A stretch of 5,382 nt of DNA from Thiomonas sp. GTDB taxonomy: Bacteria > Pseudomonadota > Gammaproteobacteria > Burkholderiales > Burkholderiaceae_C. The translations under genes were made by a program, and so were the position numbers. The stretch lies in NCBI GenBank assembly GCA_028706735.1, contig JAQTVS010000224.1:1-5382 (forward strand), given 5' to 3'. This document shows, piece by piece, positions 1-5,382 of the stretch. The notes beneath the pieces are model-generated. The model did not search any database, was not told the DNA's origin, and saw only the letters and a list, made by a program, of their open reading frames with translations. The stretch's first letter is position 1, and every line of letters starts with the position of its first letter.

Positions 1-830
1 CCAACCTGAGCTTCTTTTTCAGCAACGGCATGGACCCGGAATACAGCGTGCTCGGGCGCGTGGCGCGGCGCATCTGGGCGGTTGCGATGCGCGACAAATA
101 CGGCGCCAATGAACGCAGCCAGAAGCTCAAGTATCACGTGCAGACCAGCGGCCGCAGCCTGCACGCGCAGGAGATCGCGTTCAACGACATCCGCACCACG
201 CTGCAGGCGCTCATCGCCATCTACGACAACTGCAACAGCCTGCACACCAACGCGTTTGACGAGGCCATCACCACGCCCACCGAGGAAAGCGTGCGCCGCG
301 CCATGGCGATTCAGCTCATCATCAACCGCGAGTGGGGGCTGGCCAAGTGCGAGAACCCGAATCAGGGCGCTTTTGTCATTGAAGAACTGACCGATCTGGT
401 GGAAGAGGCGGTGCTCAAGGAATTCGAGGCCATTGCCGACCGGGGCGGCGTGCTCGGCGCCATGGAAACCGGCTACCAGCGCAGCAAGATCCAGGAAGAA
501 AGCCTGCTCTACGAAATGCGCAAGCACACTGGCGAGTTGCCCATCATCGGCGTCAACACCTTCCGCAGCCCGCATGGCGACACGGTGTCGGCGCACCTTG
601 AACTGGCGCGCTCCACAGAGGACGAAAAGGAATCGCAACTGCACCGCCTGGCCGACTTTCACCAGCGCCACGCGGCGCAAGCGCCCGCCATGCTGCAAGG
701 TCTGCAACAGGCGGTCATCGACAACGGCAATGTGTTCGCCGTGCTGATGGACGCAGTGCGGGTGTGCAGCCTGGGGCAGATCACCACGGCGCTGTTCGAA
801 GTGGGCGGGCAGTACCGGCGCAGCATGTAA
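1..830 (+). CDS. icmF: Fused isobutyryl-CoA mutase IcmF, C-terminal part (5' end outside window)
   Basis: This is the last 275 residues of an adenosylcobalamin-dependent acyl-CoA mutase; the reading frame is open from base 3 and stops with TAA at 828-830. The fragment carries the end of the substrate-binding TIM barrel: HVQTSGRSL (codons from base 135), [11 protein letters not shown] (234-266) and [14 protein letters not shown], followed by the [13 protein letters not shown] segment. These match the mutase family, and the NPNQGAF and C-terminal GGQYRR wording is that of IcmF rather than of methylmalonyl-CoA mutase, which has DPWGGS at that place. By family knowledge, full IcmF is about 1,090 residues: B12 domain, G-protein chaperone domain, then the mutase barrel. 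It interconverts isobutyryl-CoA and n-butyryl-CoA in the cytoplasm. The B12 and GTPase parts lie upstream and cannot be checked here, so fusion is inferred from sequence type. No frameshift is seen. A candidate terminator follows closely. Confidence 0.9.
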   Translation, partial: NLSFFFSNGMDPEYSVLGRVARRIWAVAMRDKYGANERSQKLKYHVQTSGRSLHAQEIAFNDIRTTLQALIAIYDNCNSLHTNAFDEAITTPTEESVRRAMAIQLIINREWGLAKCENPNQGAFVIEELTDLVEEAVLKEFEAIADRGGVLGAMETGYQRSKIQEESLLYEMRKHTGELPIIGVNTFRSPHGDTVSAHLELARSTEDEKESQLHRLADFHQRHAAQAPAMLQGLQQAVIDNGNVFAVLMDAVRVCSLGQITTALFEVGGQYRRSM

Positions 831-850
831 CGCCCCTATCATTGCCCCAA

Positions 851-883
851 TCCGCCGCGCGCCCGCGTGACGGATTTTTGTTT
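851..883 (+). terminator. Candidate intrinsic terminator of icmF
   Basis: TCCG (851-854) pairs with CGGA (871-874). After one C/A mismatch (855/870), CGCGC (856-860, read as C-G, G-U, C-G, G-C, C-G) pairs with 865-869, closing a four-base GCCC loop. The hairpin is followed directly by a T-rich tract, TTTTTGTTT (875-883). It lies 20 bases after the icmF stop codon. The stem contains one mismatch and one G-U pair, so strength is uncertain. Confidence 0.5.
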
Positions 884-891
884 GCGCCGCC

Positions 892-1836
892 ATGCCCACC
901 TCCACCGCCTCGCTCCGCGCCAGCGCCCTCATGCTGCTGGCTTCGCTCATCTGGGGCACGGCCTTTGTCGCCCAGACCGCGAGCATCGGCAAGATCGGCC
1001 CGTTCTATTACACAAGCCTGCGCTTTCTGCTGGGCGCCGCCGTGGTGCTTGCTGTCATGGCGCTGCGCCGCCGCCCCGACGCCGCAGCGCACCCGGCATC
1101 CACACCGCGCAGCCTGCTGCGCGATGGCGGACTGCTCGGGGTGCTGGTGGCGTTCTCCATCTCGCTGCAGCAGATCGGCCTGGAATCCACCACAGTCGCC
1201 AACGCCGGCTTCATCAGCTCGCTCTATGTCGTGCTCGTTCCCCTGCTTGGCCTCTTGTGGGGGCGGCGCGTGGGCGCTGGCGTGTGGCTGGGCGCCCTGC
1301 TGGCCGCGCTGGGCATGTACTTTCTCAGCGTGCGCAGCGGCTACAGCGTGCGGCATGGCGACTGGCTGGAACTGGGCGGCGCGCTGTTCATCTCCGGGCA
1401 GATTTTGCTGCTCGGCCGCGTGGCCCCGCGCCACGATCCGCTGCAGCTCGCCGTGGTGCAGTTCGTGGTCTGCGGCCTGCTTTGCCTGGGCGCCGGGGCG
1501 CTGGTGGAAACCGTCAGTCTGGAGGCGCTGCGGCGCGCGGCCTGGACCATCGTTTACGGCGGCGCGCTCTCCGTCGGCGTGGCCTACACCTTGCAAGTCG
1601 TGGCGCAGCGCGATGCCATTCCTGCGCATGCCGCGGTGATTTTCAGCATGGAAGGCGTGTTTGCCGCGCTGGCTGCCTGGCTGGTGCTGCAACAGGCGCT
1701 TGACGCACGCGCCCTGTTTGGCTGTGCGCTGGTGTTCTTCGGGCTGGTGGTGTCGCAACTGCCGCTGCAGGCGCTGGCAAACGGCCTGAGCGCCCGCCTA
1801 CGGCACGCCCCGGCACCTGACCCCGTCGACCCATGA
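892..1836 (+). CDS. EamA/DMT-superfamily permease, ten membrane helices
   Basis: A 314-residue inner-membrane protein of the drug/metabolite transporter (EamA) superfamily. Two five-helix repeats can be read: helices near residues 10-29, 37-58, 78-97, 101-123 and 130-147, then 157-175, 180-203, 217-240, 248-267 and 275-292. Family hallmarks are an early [11 protein letters not shown] helix, the [15 protein letters not shown] segment with VPLLGLLWG after it, and the second-repeat [20 protein letters not shown]. Length is typical for the family. Substrates in this superfamily are diverse (amino acids, metabolites, drugs) and cannot be assigned from sequence. No clear ribosome binding site precedes the ATG at 892, and the putative icmF terminator ends only eight bases before it; an in-frame ATG at 931 would cut into the first helix and is less likely. 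Its TGA overlaps the next gene's ATG, indicating a shared transcript. Confidence 0.88.
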   Translation: MPTSTASLRASALMLLASLIWGTAFVAQTASIGKIGPFYYTSLRFLLGAAVVLAVMALRRRPDAAAHPASTPRSLLRDGGLLGVLVAFSISLQQIGLESTTVANAGFISSLYVVLVPLLGLLWGRRVGAGVWLGALLAALGMYFLSVRSGYSVRHGDWLELGGALFISGQILLLGRVAPRHDPLQLAVVQFVVCGLLCLGAGALVETVSLEALRRAAWTIVYGGALSVGVAYTLQVVAQRDAIPAHAAVIFSMEGVFAALAAWLVLQQALDARALFGCALVFFGLVVSQLPLQALANGLSARLRHAPAPDPVDP

Positions 1837-2735
1837 CCACCAAGCCCCGCCCCGCTTCCGCCTGGCCCGGACGCCCGCTGCGTGCAGACCCTGCGCCAGC
1901 GCGCCGCACGCCCGCCAAGCCCGATGGCGCACCCATGCCGCAAGGCGATGCTGAATCCACTGTGCGCCTGTCCAAGCGCATGTCTGAACTCGGCCTGGCC
2001 TCGCGGCGCGAGGCCGATGCCTGGATCGAACAGGGCTGGGTCTTGGTGGACGGCGCCCCGGCGGTGCTGGGTACCAAGGTGTCGGCGCGTTTGCCGGCCG
2101 CGCGCATCGCCATCCGCAAAGTGGCGCAGCATCAGCAGGCGGCGCAGGCCACCATCCTGCTGCACAAGCCGGTGGGCTATGTCAGCGCGCAGGCGGAGCA
2201 CGGCTACACCCCGGCCATTGCGCTGATCAAGGCCGAAAGCCGCTGGGAAGAGTGCGACGCACCGCGGCAATTTTCGCCCGCTCACCTGCGGCATCTGGCC
2301 GTGGCGGGCCGGCTCGACATCGACTCCACCGGCCTGCTGGTGCTCACGCAGGACGGCCGCGTCGCCCGCCAGCTCATTGGCGAGGACAGCGCGGTCGAGA
2401 AGGAATATCTGGTGCGCGTCAGCCTGCACGAGGCCTCGGCCCGCAGCGTGGGGGAAGAAGACGTGCAAGCCGCGTTTCCCGAGAGCCAACTCGCTCTGCT
2501 GCGGCACGGCCTGAAGCTCGACGACCAGCCGCTGCGCCCGGCGCAGGTGGAGTGGATCAATCCGCAGCAGTTGCGCTTTGTGCTGCGCGAAGGCAAGAAG
2601 CGCCAGATCCGCCGCATGTGCGAACTCGTCGGTCTGCGCGTCACCGGGCTCAAGCGCGTGCGCGTCGGCCAAGTTCGCCTGGGCGCACTGCCGCTGGGCG
2701 CGTGGCGCTATCTGCGCGACGACGAGCAATTCTGA
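1833..2735 (+). CDS. RsuA/RluB/E/F-family rRNA pseudouridine synthase, RluF-like
   Basis: A 300-residue enzyme that should isomerise a uridine in rRNA to pseudouridine. Residues 1-40 are Pro/Arg/Ala-rich and probably disordered. An S4 RNA-binding domain starts near 44 ([18 protein letters not shown], then GWVLVDG). The catalytic domain begins at [10 protein letters not shown] (109-118; H where most relatives have N) and holds the active-site loop [11 protein letters not shown] with the catalytic Asp at 162, then EKEYLVRV (189-196) and [10 protein letters not shown] (255-264). The end, [16 protein letters not shown], resembles E. coli RluF (23S U2604) more than RluB or RsuA, but the exact target base is inference, so no symbol is given. 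The segment between HKPVG and GRLD (residues 116-158) is about 10-15 residues longer than in RluF. The ATG at 1833 is chosen because it overlaps the permease stop (ATGA), pointing to translational coupling; M35 is an alternative start. Confidence 0.9.
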   Translation: MTTKPRPASAWPGRPLRADPAPARRTPAKPDGAPMPQGDAESTVRLSKRMSELGLASRREADAWIEQGWVLVDGAPAVLGTKVSARLPAARIAIRKVAQHQQAAQATILLHKPVGYVSAQAEHGYTPAIALIKAESRWEECDAPRQFSPAHLRHLAVAGRLDIDSTGLLVLTQDGRVARQLIGEDSAVEKEYLVRVSLHEASARSVGEEDVQAAFPESQLALLRHGLKLDDQPLRPAQVEWINPQQLRFVLREGKKRQIRRMCELVGLRVTGLKRVRVGQVRLGALPLGAWRYLRDDEQF

Positions 2736-2828
2736 GCGCCCCCAGGGCTGGGCTGGCCCCCGCGAGGAGGCAAGGACACTTGGTGCGGCCCGGCGTTTCC
2801 TTGAGATCCCCGGTGCGCGCCGAGGTGC

Positions 2829-3191
2829 TCAGGCGTGGACCTTCTCAAACAGATCGAGCGCCTTCTTGACCTCGGCGATATAGGTCATCGCCGGGCCGCC
2901 GCCCATGACGATGGCCACCTTGCAGACCTCAACGATCTCGGCGTGGCTCACGCCCGCACGCAGCGACTTCTCAACATGGATGCCAATGCAATAGACGCAG
3001 CGCGCGGTGATCGCCATGCCCAGGGCGATGAGTTCCTTGGTCTTGGCGTCAAGCACGCCGTCGCCCAGCGCCTCACCCATGAAGGCGCCAAACGCCTTCA
3101 TCGTGCTGGCAGCCTCGCGGTTCATCATGCCCATGCCCATCTTGAAATCGCGCATGGACACGTCCATGCCGTTGTGCACTGAATCGTCCAT
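2829..3191 (-). CDS. AhpD-like carboxymuconolactone decarboxylase family protein
   Basis: A 120-residue single-domain protein of the CMD/AhpD superfamily. It has the peroxidase-type motif in full: E53, C65-V-Y-C68 and H72, with the same spacings as the catalytic Glu, CxxC and His of AhpD (E-x11-CxxC-x3-H). A thiol-disulfide or alkylhydroperoxidase-like activity is therefore more likely than true carboxymuconolactone decarboxylation, but the substrate is unknown and no ahpC is in the window. A third cysteine lies at 80. The N-terminal quarter is Met-rich (M13, M18, M20, M22, M23, M31, M38). The frame is open up to an ATG at 3227, but the ATG at 3191 is preceded by GGGAGA with seven bases of spacing, so the shorter form is chosen. 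The gene converges on the pseudouridine synthase gene and diverges from the pyruvate kinase homologue. Confidence 0.87.
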   Translation of the reverse strand: MDDSVHNGMDVSMRDFKMGMGMMNREAASTMKAFGAFMGEALGDGVLDAKTKELIALGMAITARCVYCIGIHVEKSLRAGVSHAEIVEVCKVAIVMGGGPAMTYIAEVKKALDLFEKVHA

Positions 3192-3300
3192 CTCATTTTC
3201 TCCCAGATTGAGGCCGTCACTGTGCATGGAGGACGTGACACCCTGATGTCATCATTCGGATTGACACAGGGCCGACACCTTCACGTGGTAACAAGCGCAC
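3192..3300. promoter_or_regulatory. Divergent intergenic region between the AhpD-like gene and the pyruvate kinase homologue
   Basis: These 109 bases must hold the start signals for two divergent genes. On the plus strand a perfect -35 hexamer TTGACA lies at 3261-3266, but no good -10 box is found at normal spacing; the best TG-preceded candidate, TAACAA at 3289-3294, is 22 bases away. Short symmetric elements are TGATG-T-CATCA at 3244-3254, the inverted pair GTCAC (3216-3220) / GTGAC (3235-3239), and CACGTG at 3282-3287. TGACAC occurs twice in the same orientation (3236-3241, 3262-3267). Any of these could be an operator, but none matches a known regulator consensus well enough to name. Confidence 0.35.
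3199..3204 (-). promoter_or_regulatory. Ribosome binding site deciding the start of the AhpD-like gene
   Basis: On the minus strand GGGAGA ends seven bases before the ATG at 3191. The upstream in-frame ATG at 3227 has no comparable site at the right distance, which argues for the 120-residue product. Confidence 0.65.
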
Positions 3301-5151
3301 ATGTCCGCCGTATCCGCTCCCGCTTCTCCCCGCTTGCTGTTCGACGCCGTGTCCGATTTGCGCCGCGCCGCGCTGGCGTATGAGCAAGCCCACCAAGACC
3401 GCATCGACGCTCTGCCACCGCAGCGCCGCGCCAGCGCCCGCAATCTGCTGCACTACATCGCCGTGCGCCAGGCCGACCTGCGGCCGTTGCAAACCCAGCT
3501 GGCCCAGCTCGGCCTCTCTTCACTGGGCATGCTGGAAACCCATGTGCTCGCCGCGCTCGACGCGGTGCTCGACCGGCTCGAAGACCTGCTCGGCCATGCC
3601 CGCAGCCAACGCCCTGCGCCCCCCTGCACTTTCGTCGAGGGCCTGCAATTGCTGCAGCACAACACCACCGCCCTGCTCAACCCGCCGCGGCCGGAGCGCG
3701 AGGTGCGCATCATGGTGACCCTGGCTACTGAAGACGCGCAAGACGTTGCAGGGCTGCGCGCCCTGACAGAGGCCGGCATGGACGTGGCCCGCATCAACTG
3801 CGCCCACGACGATGTCGCTACCTGGCAACGCATGGTCGATTTGGTGCATGGCACTGACGCTGCGCCTTCTCCGCTGGTGCAGATCGATCTGGCGGGCCCC
3901 AAGTCGCGCACGGGCGAGCTGCTGCCGCAGGGCCGCATCCTGCATCTGCGGCCCCGGCACGATGTGCGCGGGCAAATCATCGCCCCCGCGCTGCTGGCGC
4001 TGTGGTGCGATGAGGGCCCGCCGCCGCAAGCTTCCGAGGGACAAACGATCCTGCTCGCCGGGGCGCTGCACCCGCCCCTGCCCGCGCAGTTGCCTTCTTC
4101 CACGCTACTGCATGTCACTGATCTGCGCGCGCGCGCGCGGCAAGGCAGGCTGATTTCTCGCGAGGGCGCGCTGCTGGTGTTCGCCTTTGAGCGCTCGGCC
4201 TATCTGGCGGAAGGCATGCCGTTCAAACTAACGAACGATCCCACCGAAATGGCCGCAGGCACGCTGCAAGGCATCGCCGAAGTGCCGGGCGAACTGCGTC
4301 TGTTTGTCGGCGACCCCCTGGTTCTGCTGCGCGAAAACCGCCCCGGCCATCCTGGGCAGCGCGGCCGCGACGGCGCCTTCACCACACCGCCGCAGGTGCA
4401 CTGCACGCTCGAAGCCGCCTTCACCTCGGCGCAGGCCGGGCAAAGTGTGTGGCTGGACGATGGGCGCATTGGCGCGACCATCGAAACCCGCACGGACGAC
4501 ACCCTGCAACTGCGCATCACCCACGCCGCGCCGAACGGCAGTCGGCTCAAGGCGGAAAAGGGCATCAACTTTCCCGACACCCGTTTCGACCTTCCCGCGC
4601 TCACCGCGAAAGACCACGGCGATCTCGCCGCGATGGCCCGCCATCTCGACCTGGTCGCCATGTCCTTTTTGCGCAGCCCGCAAGACGTGCGCCAGTTGCG
4701 CGCGCTGCTCACCGCACTGCATCGCGACGACGCCGGCGTGGTGCTCAAGATCGAAAACCGCCAGGCCTTTGACCACCTGCCCGCCATCCTGCTCGAAGCC
4801 CTCGCGCAGCCGCGCCTCGGCGTCATGGTCGCGCGCGGCGATCTGGCGGTGGAGCTAGGGTTCGAGCGGCTGTCCGAAGCGCAGGAAGAAATTCTCTGGA
4901 TGTGCGAGGCCGCCCACCTGCCGGTGATTTGGGCCACCCAGATTCTCGACACCATGGCGCGCAGCGGCCAACCCTCCCGCCCCGAGGTCAGCGATGCCGC
5001 CCTGAGCATTCGCGCCGAGTGCGCCATGCTCAACAAGGGGTCGCACATCGTCGAGGCCGTGCGTTTTCTCTCCGGCGTGCTCGCACGCATGGAAGGCCAT
5101 TACGCCAAGCGAATGACCCTGCGCCGCCCGCTGTCGATCGCCGGGCTGTAG
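3301..5151 (+). CDS. Atypical pyruvate kinase homologue with extra N-terminal domain and no C-terminal domain
   Basis: A 616-residue protein whose core aligns with pyruvate kinase (phosphoenolpyruvate + ADP to pyruvate + ATP, cytoplasm). Residues 1-130 are a helical, Leu/Ala-rich extension absent from canonical enzymes. The barrel starts near 135: MDVARINCAHD (160-170; R164, N166, H169) and DLAGPKSRTG (196-205; D196, K201, R203). The B domain spans about 205-405, roughly twice the usual size, and ends with WLDDG (384-388). The barrel resumes at LKAEKGINFPD (416-426), KIEN (483-486; catalytic-type Lys 483, metal-binding-type Glu 485), MVARGDLAVE (509-518; D514) and ATQ (545-547). Oddities: IGPAS is replaced by LATEDA, the SGETAKG loop is shortened to NKG (579-580 region), and the roughly 140-residue C-terminal effector domain is missing, the protein ending soon after EAVRFL. 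Lys at position 201 is the residue type of K+-independent enzymes. It may be a divergent kinase or a related enzyme on another enol-phosphate. No clear Shine-Dalgarno precedes the ATG. Confidence 0.82.
   Translation: MSAVSAPASPRLLFDAVSDLRRAALAYEQAHQDRIDALPPQRRASARNLLHYIAVRQADLRPLQTQLAQLGLSSLGMLETHVLAALDAVLDRLEDLLGHARSQRPAPPCTFVEGLQLLQHNTTALLNPPRPEREVRIMVTLATEDAQDVAGLRALTEAGMDVARINCAHDDVATWQRMVDLVHGTDAAPSPLVQIDLAGPKSRTGELLPQGRILHLRPRHDVRGQIIAPALLALWCDEGPPPQASEGQTILLAGALHPPLPAQLPSSTLLHVTDLRARARQGRLISREGALLVFAFERSAYLAEGMPFKLTNDPTEMAAGTLQGIAEVPGELRLFVGDPLVLLRENRPGHPGQRGRDGAFTTPPQVHCTLEAAFTSAQAGQSVWLDDGRIGATIETRTDDTLQLRITHAAPNGSRLKAEKGINFPDTRFDLPALTAKDHGDLAAMARHLDLVAMSFLRSPQDVRQLRALLTALHRDDAGVVLKIENRQAFDHLPAILLEALAQPRLGVMVARGDLAVELGFERLSEAQEEILWMCEAAHLPVIWATQILDTMARSGQPSRPEVSDAALSIRAECAMLNKGSHIVEAVRFLSGVLARMEGHYAKRMTLRRPLSIAGL
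4125..4139. repeat. Alternating GC dinucleotide run inside the pyruvate kinase homologue
   Basis: Fifteen bases of uninterrupted alternating G and C, coding for RARAR (residues 276-280) in the enlarged B domain. Such a tract is Z-DNA prone and could slip by two bases, which would shift the frame. In this copy the frame is intact. Confidence 0.8.
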
Positions 5152-5177
5152 CCATTTCCCAGGCTCGCGGCTGAACC

Positions 5178-5197
5178 GGAGCCCATCCAGCGGCTCC
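5178..5197 (+). other. Hairpin in the 3' region of the pyruvate kinase homologue transcript
   Basis: GGAGCC (5178-5183) pairs perfectly with GGCTCC (5192-5197) around an eight-base loop, 26 bases after the stop codon. The GAGCC part can instead pair with GGCTC at 5162-5166, so two exclusive hairpins are possible. No T-run follows on either strand, so this is not a standard intrinsic terminator; it may be a transcript-end stabilising structure or a Rho-assisted stop. Confidence 0.4.
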
Positions 5198-5234
5198 AAG
5201 CAAGATCGCGCAATCGGTCGGACGGGTTTCACAT

Positions 5235-5249
5235 TGTTGCACTGCAGCA
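5235..5249. promoter_or_regulatory. TGC/GCA palindrome resembling a PhaR operator
   Basis: TGTTGCA-C-TGCAGCA is a palindrome with one mismatched pair. Its core TTGC-ACT-GCAG (5237-5247) differs at one base from the CTGC-N3-GCAG pattern I recall for the polyhydroxyalkanoate regulator PhaR of Paracoccus. It lies upstream of the gene that starts at the right edge. Assignment to PhaR is inference only. Confidence 0.3.
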
Positions 5250-5298
5250 CTCACCTGATTGATTTTTGTCAACGACAAAAGCCAAAATCAGTGAGTGC
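5247..5298. repeat. 52-base imperfect inverted repeat (long hairpin)
   Basis: The arms pair in three blocks: GCACTCAC (5247-5254) with GTGAGTGC (5291-5298), eight pairs; a bulged C at 5255; TGATT (5256-5260) with AATCA (5286-5290), five pairs; an internal loop of three against five bases; then TTTTGTC (5264-5270) with GACAAAA (5274-5280), seven pairs, closed by AAC. That gives 20 base pairs in 52 bases. No T-run follows on either strand, so it is a poor intrinsic terminator. It lies 19 to 74 bases before the candidate starts of the next gene, which suits an operator, an attenuator-like leader hairpin, or an element end. Confidence 0.85.
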
Positions 5299-5302
5299 GT
5301 AT

Positions 5303-5308
5303 AGAGGG
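5303..5308 (+). promoter_or_regulatory. Candidate ribosome binding site for the gene at the right edge
   Basis: AGAGGG lies eight bases before the ATG at 5317. It is a reasonable but not perfect Shine-Dalgarno match. A competing GGAG at 5361-5364 stands seven bases before an ATG at 5372 in a different frame. Confidence 0.35.
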
Positions 5309-5316
5309 TTCTCCTA

Positions 5317-5382
5317 ATGTCACAGCGGCGTGGAGCAAGGAACAATGCGCCATCTTTCGCGGAGTACGGACATGGATTCAAA
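5317..5382 (+). CDS. Start of an unidentified gene, cut by the window edge (start and frame uncertain)
   Basis: From the ATG at 5317 the frame is open for 22 codons to the end of the window, giving MSQRRGARNN then APSFAEYGHGFK. AGAGGG stands eight bases upstream. A second possibility, in another frame, is the ATG at 5345 (AAGGA just upstream) or its in-frame ATG at 5372 (GGAG seven bases upstream), reading MRHLSRSTDMDS. The two frames cannot both be the main product and too little is visible to choose or to name a function. G+C here is well below that of the preceding genes. Confidence 0.35.
   Translation, partial: MSQRRGARNNAPSFAEYGHGFK

Noticed and set aside
781..1758. Long minus-strand open frame (325 codons) opposite the permease gene
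   Set aside because: The translation is His/Gln/Arg/Gly/Ala-rich without any recognisable domain, as expected for an antisense frame in GC-rich DNA. The plus strand has a clear ten-helix protein.
1584..2729. Minus-strand open frame of 381 codons opposite the permease and pseudouridine synthase genes
   Set aside because: It spans the junction of two well-supported plus-strand genes, has no family signature, and reflects lack of stops from high G+C.
2736..2828. GC-rich convergent gap with GGGC/GCCC pairing, considered as a bidirectional terminator
   Set aside because: The stem is only four pairs with a seven-base loop and no T-run follows on either strand. I see no other feature in these 93 bases.
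3192..3227. Longer start (ATG at 3227) for the AhpD-like protein
   Set aside because: The added 12 residues lack family similarity and the internal ATG at 3191 has the better ribosome binding site.
3243..3255. FNR-like box (TGAT...ATCA)
   Set aside because: The half-sites are separated by three bases instead of four and the outer TT/AA are missing, so it does not fit the FNR consensus.
3453..4118. Minus-strand open frames opposite the pyruvate kinase homologue (also 4200-5090)
   Set aside because: Ser/Arg/Cys-rich composition typical of shadow translation; the plus-strand frame contains the pyruvate kinase motifs throughout.
5247..5298. Inverted repeat as a Tn3-family or other known transposon end
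   Set aside because: The arms do not resemble the Tn3-type termini I know, there is no transposase in the window, and no target duplication can be identified.

Overview
The window is GC-rich chromosomal DNA with dense coding, frequent C/G in third codon positions and an ATGA stop/start overlap. The proteins look like those of Burkholderiales (Betaproteobacteria). The closest mental match is the Thiomonas/Comamonadaceae side of that order, but genus cannot be fixed by eye. No mobile element, CRISPR array, tRNA or rRNA is visible.

Layout, left to right. (1) The window opens inside the 3' part of icmF, the fused isobutyryl-CoA mutase. The gene ends at 830 and is followed within about 20 bases by a good candidate intrinsic terminator (851-883). 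(2) Two plus-strand genes follow and overlap by ATGA: a ten-helix EamA/DMT-type permease (892-1836) and an RluF-like 23S rRNA pseudouridine synthase (1833-2735). (3) A convergent gap of 93 bases separates these from a small minus-strand gene (2829-3191) for an AhpD-like carboxymuconolactone decarboxylase family protein with a complete E/CxxC/H redox motif. (4) A divergent intergenic region (3192-3300) with short palindromes leads to a 616-residue plus-strand gene (3301-5151) for a strongly atypical pyruvate kinase homologue. (5) The last 230 bases are non-coding or the start of the next gene. They hold a hairpin just after the kinase gene, a TGC/GCA palindrome resembling PhaR operators, and a 52-base imperfect inverted repeat. 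Base composition drops to about 48% G+C over the last 162 bases, and one or two competing translation starts for a new gene lie at the right edge.

These genes do not form one evident pathway. IcmF is acyl-CoA carbon-skeleton rearrangement, the permease and rRNA modification gene are a co-transcribed housekeeping pair, and the AhpD-like protein and pyruvate kinase homologue are divergently transcribed and could share control.

The items most worth a second look are the pyruvate kinase homologue and the inverted-repeat/low-GC region at the right end. The kinase homologue has an extra N-terminal domain, an enlarged B domain, a Lys instead of Glu at the K+-dependence position, a deleted SGETA loop and no C-terminal regulatory domain. 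I see no clear-cut undescribed multi-gene system.
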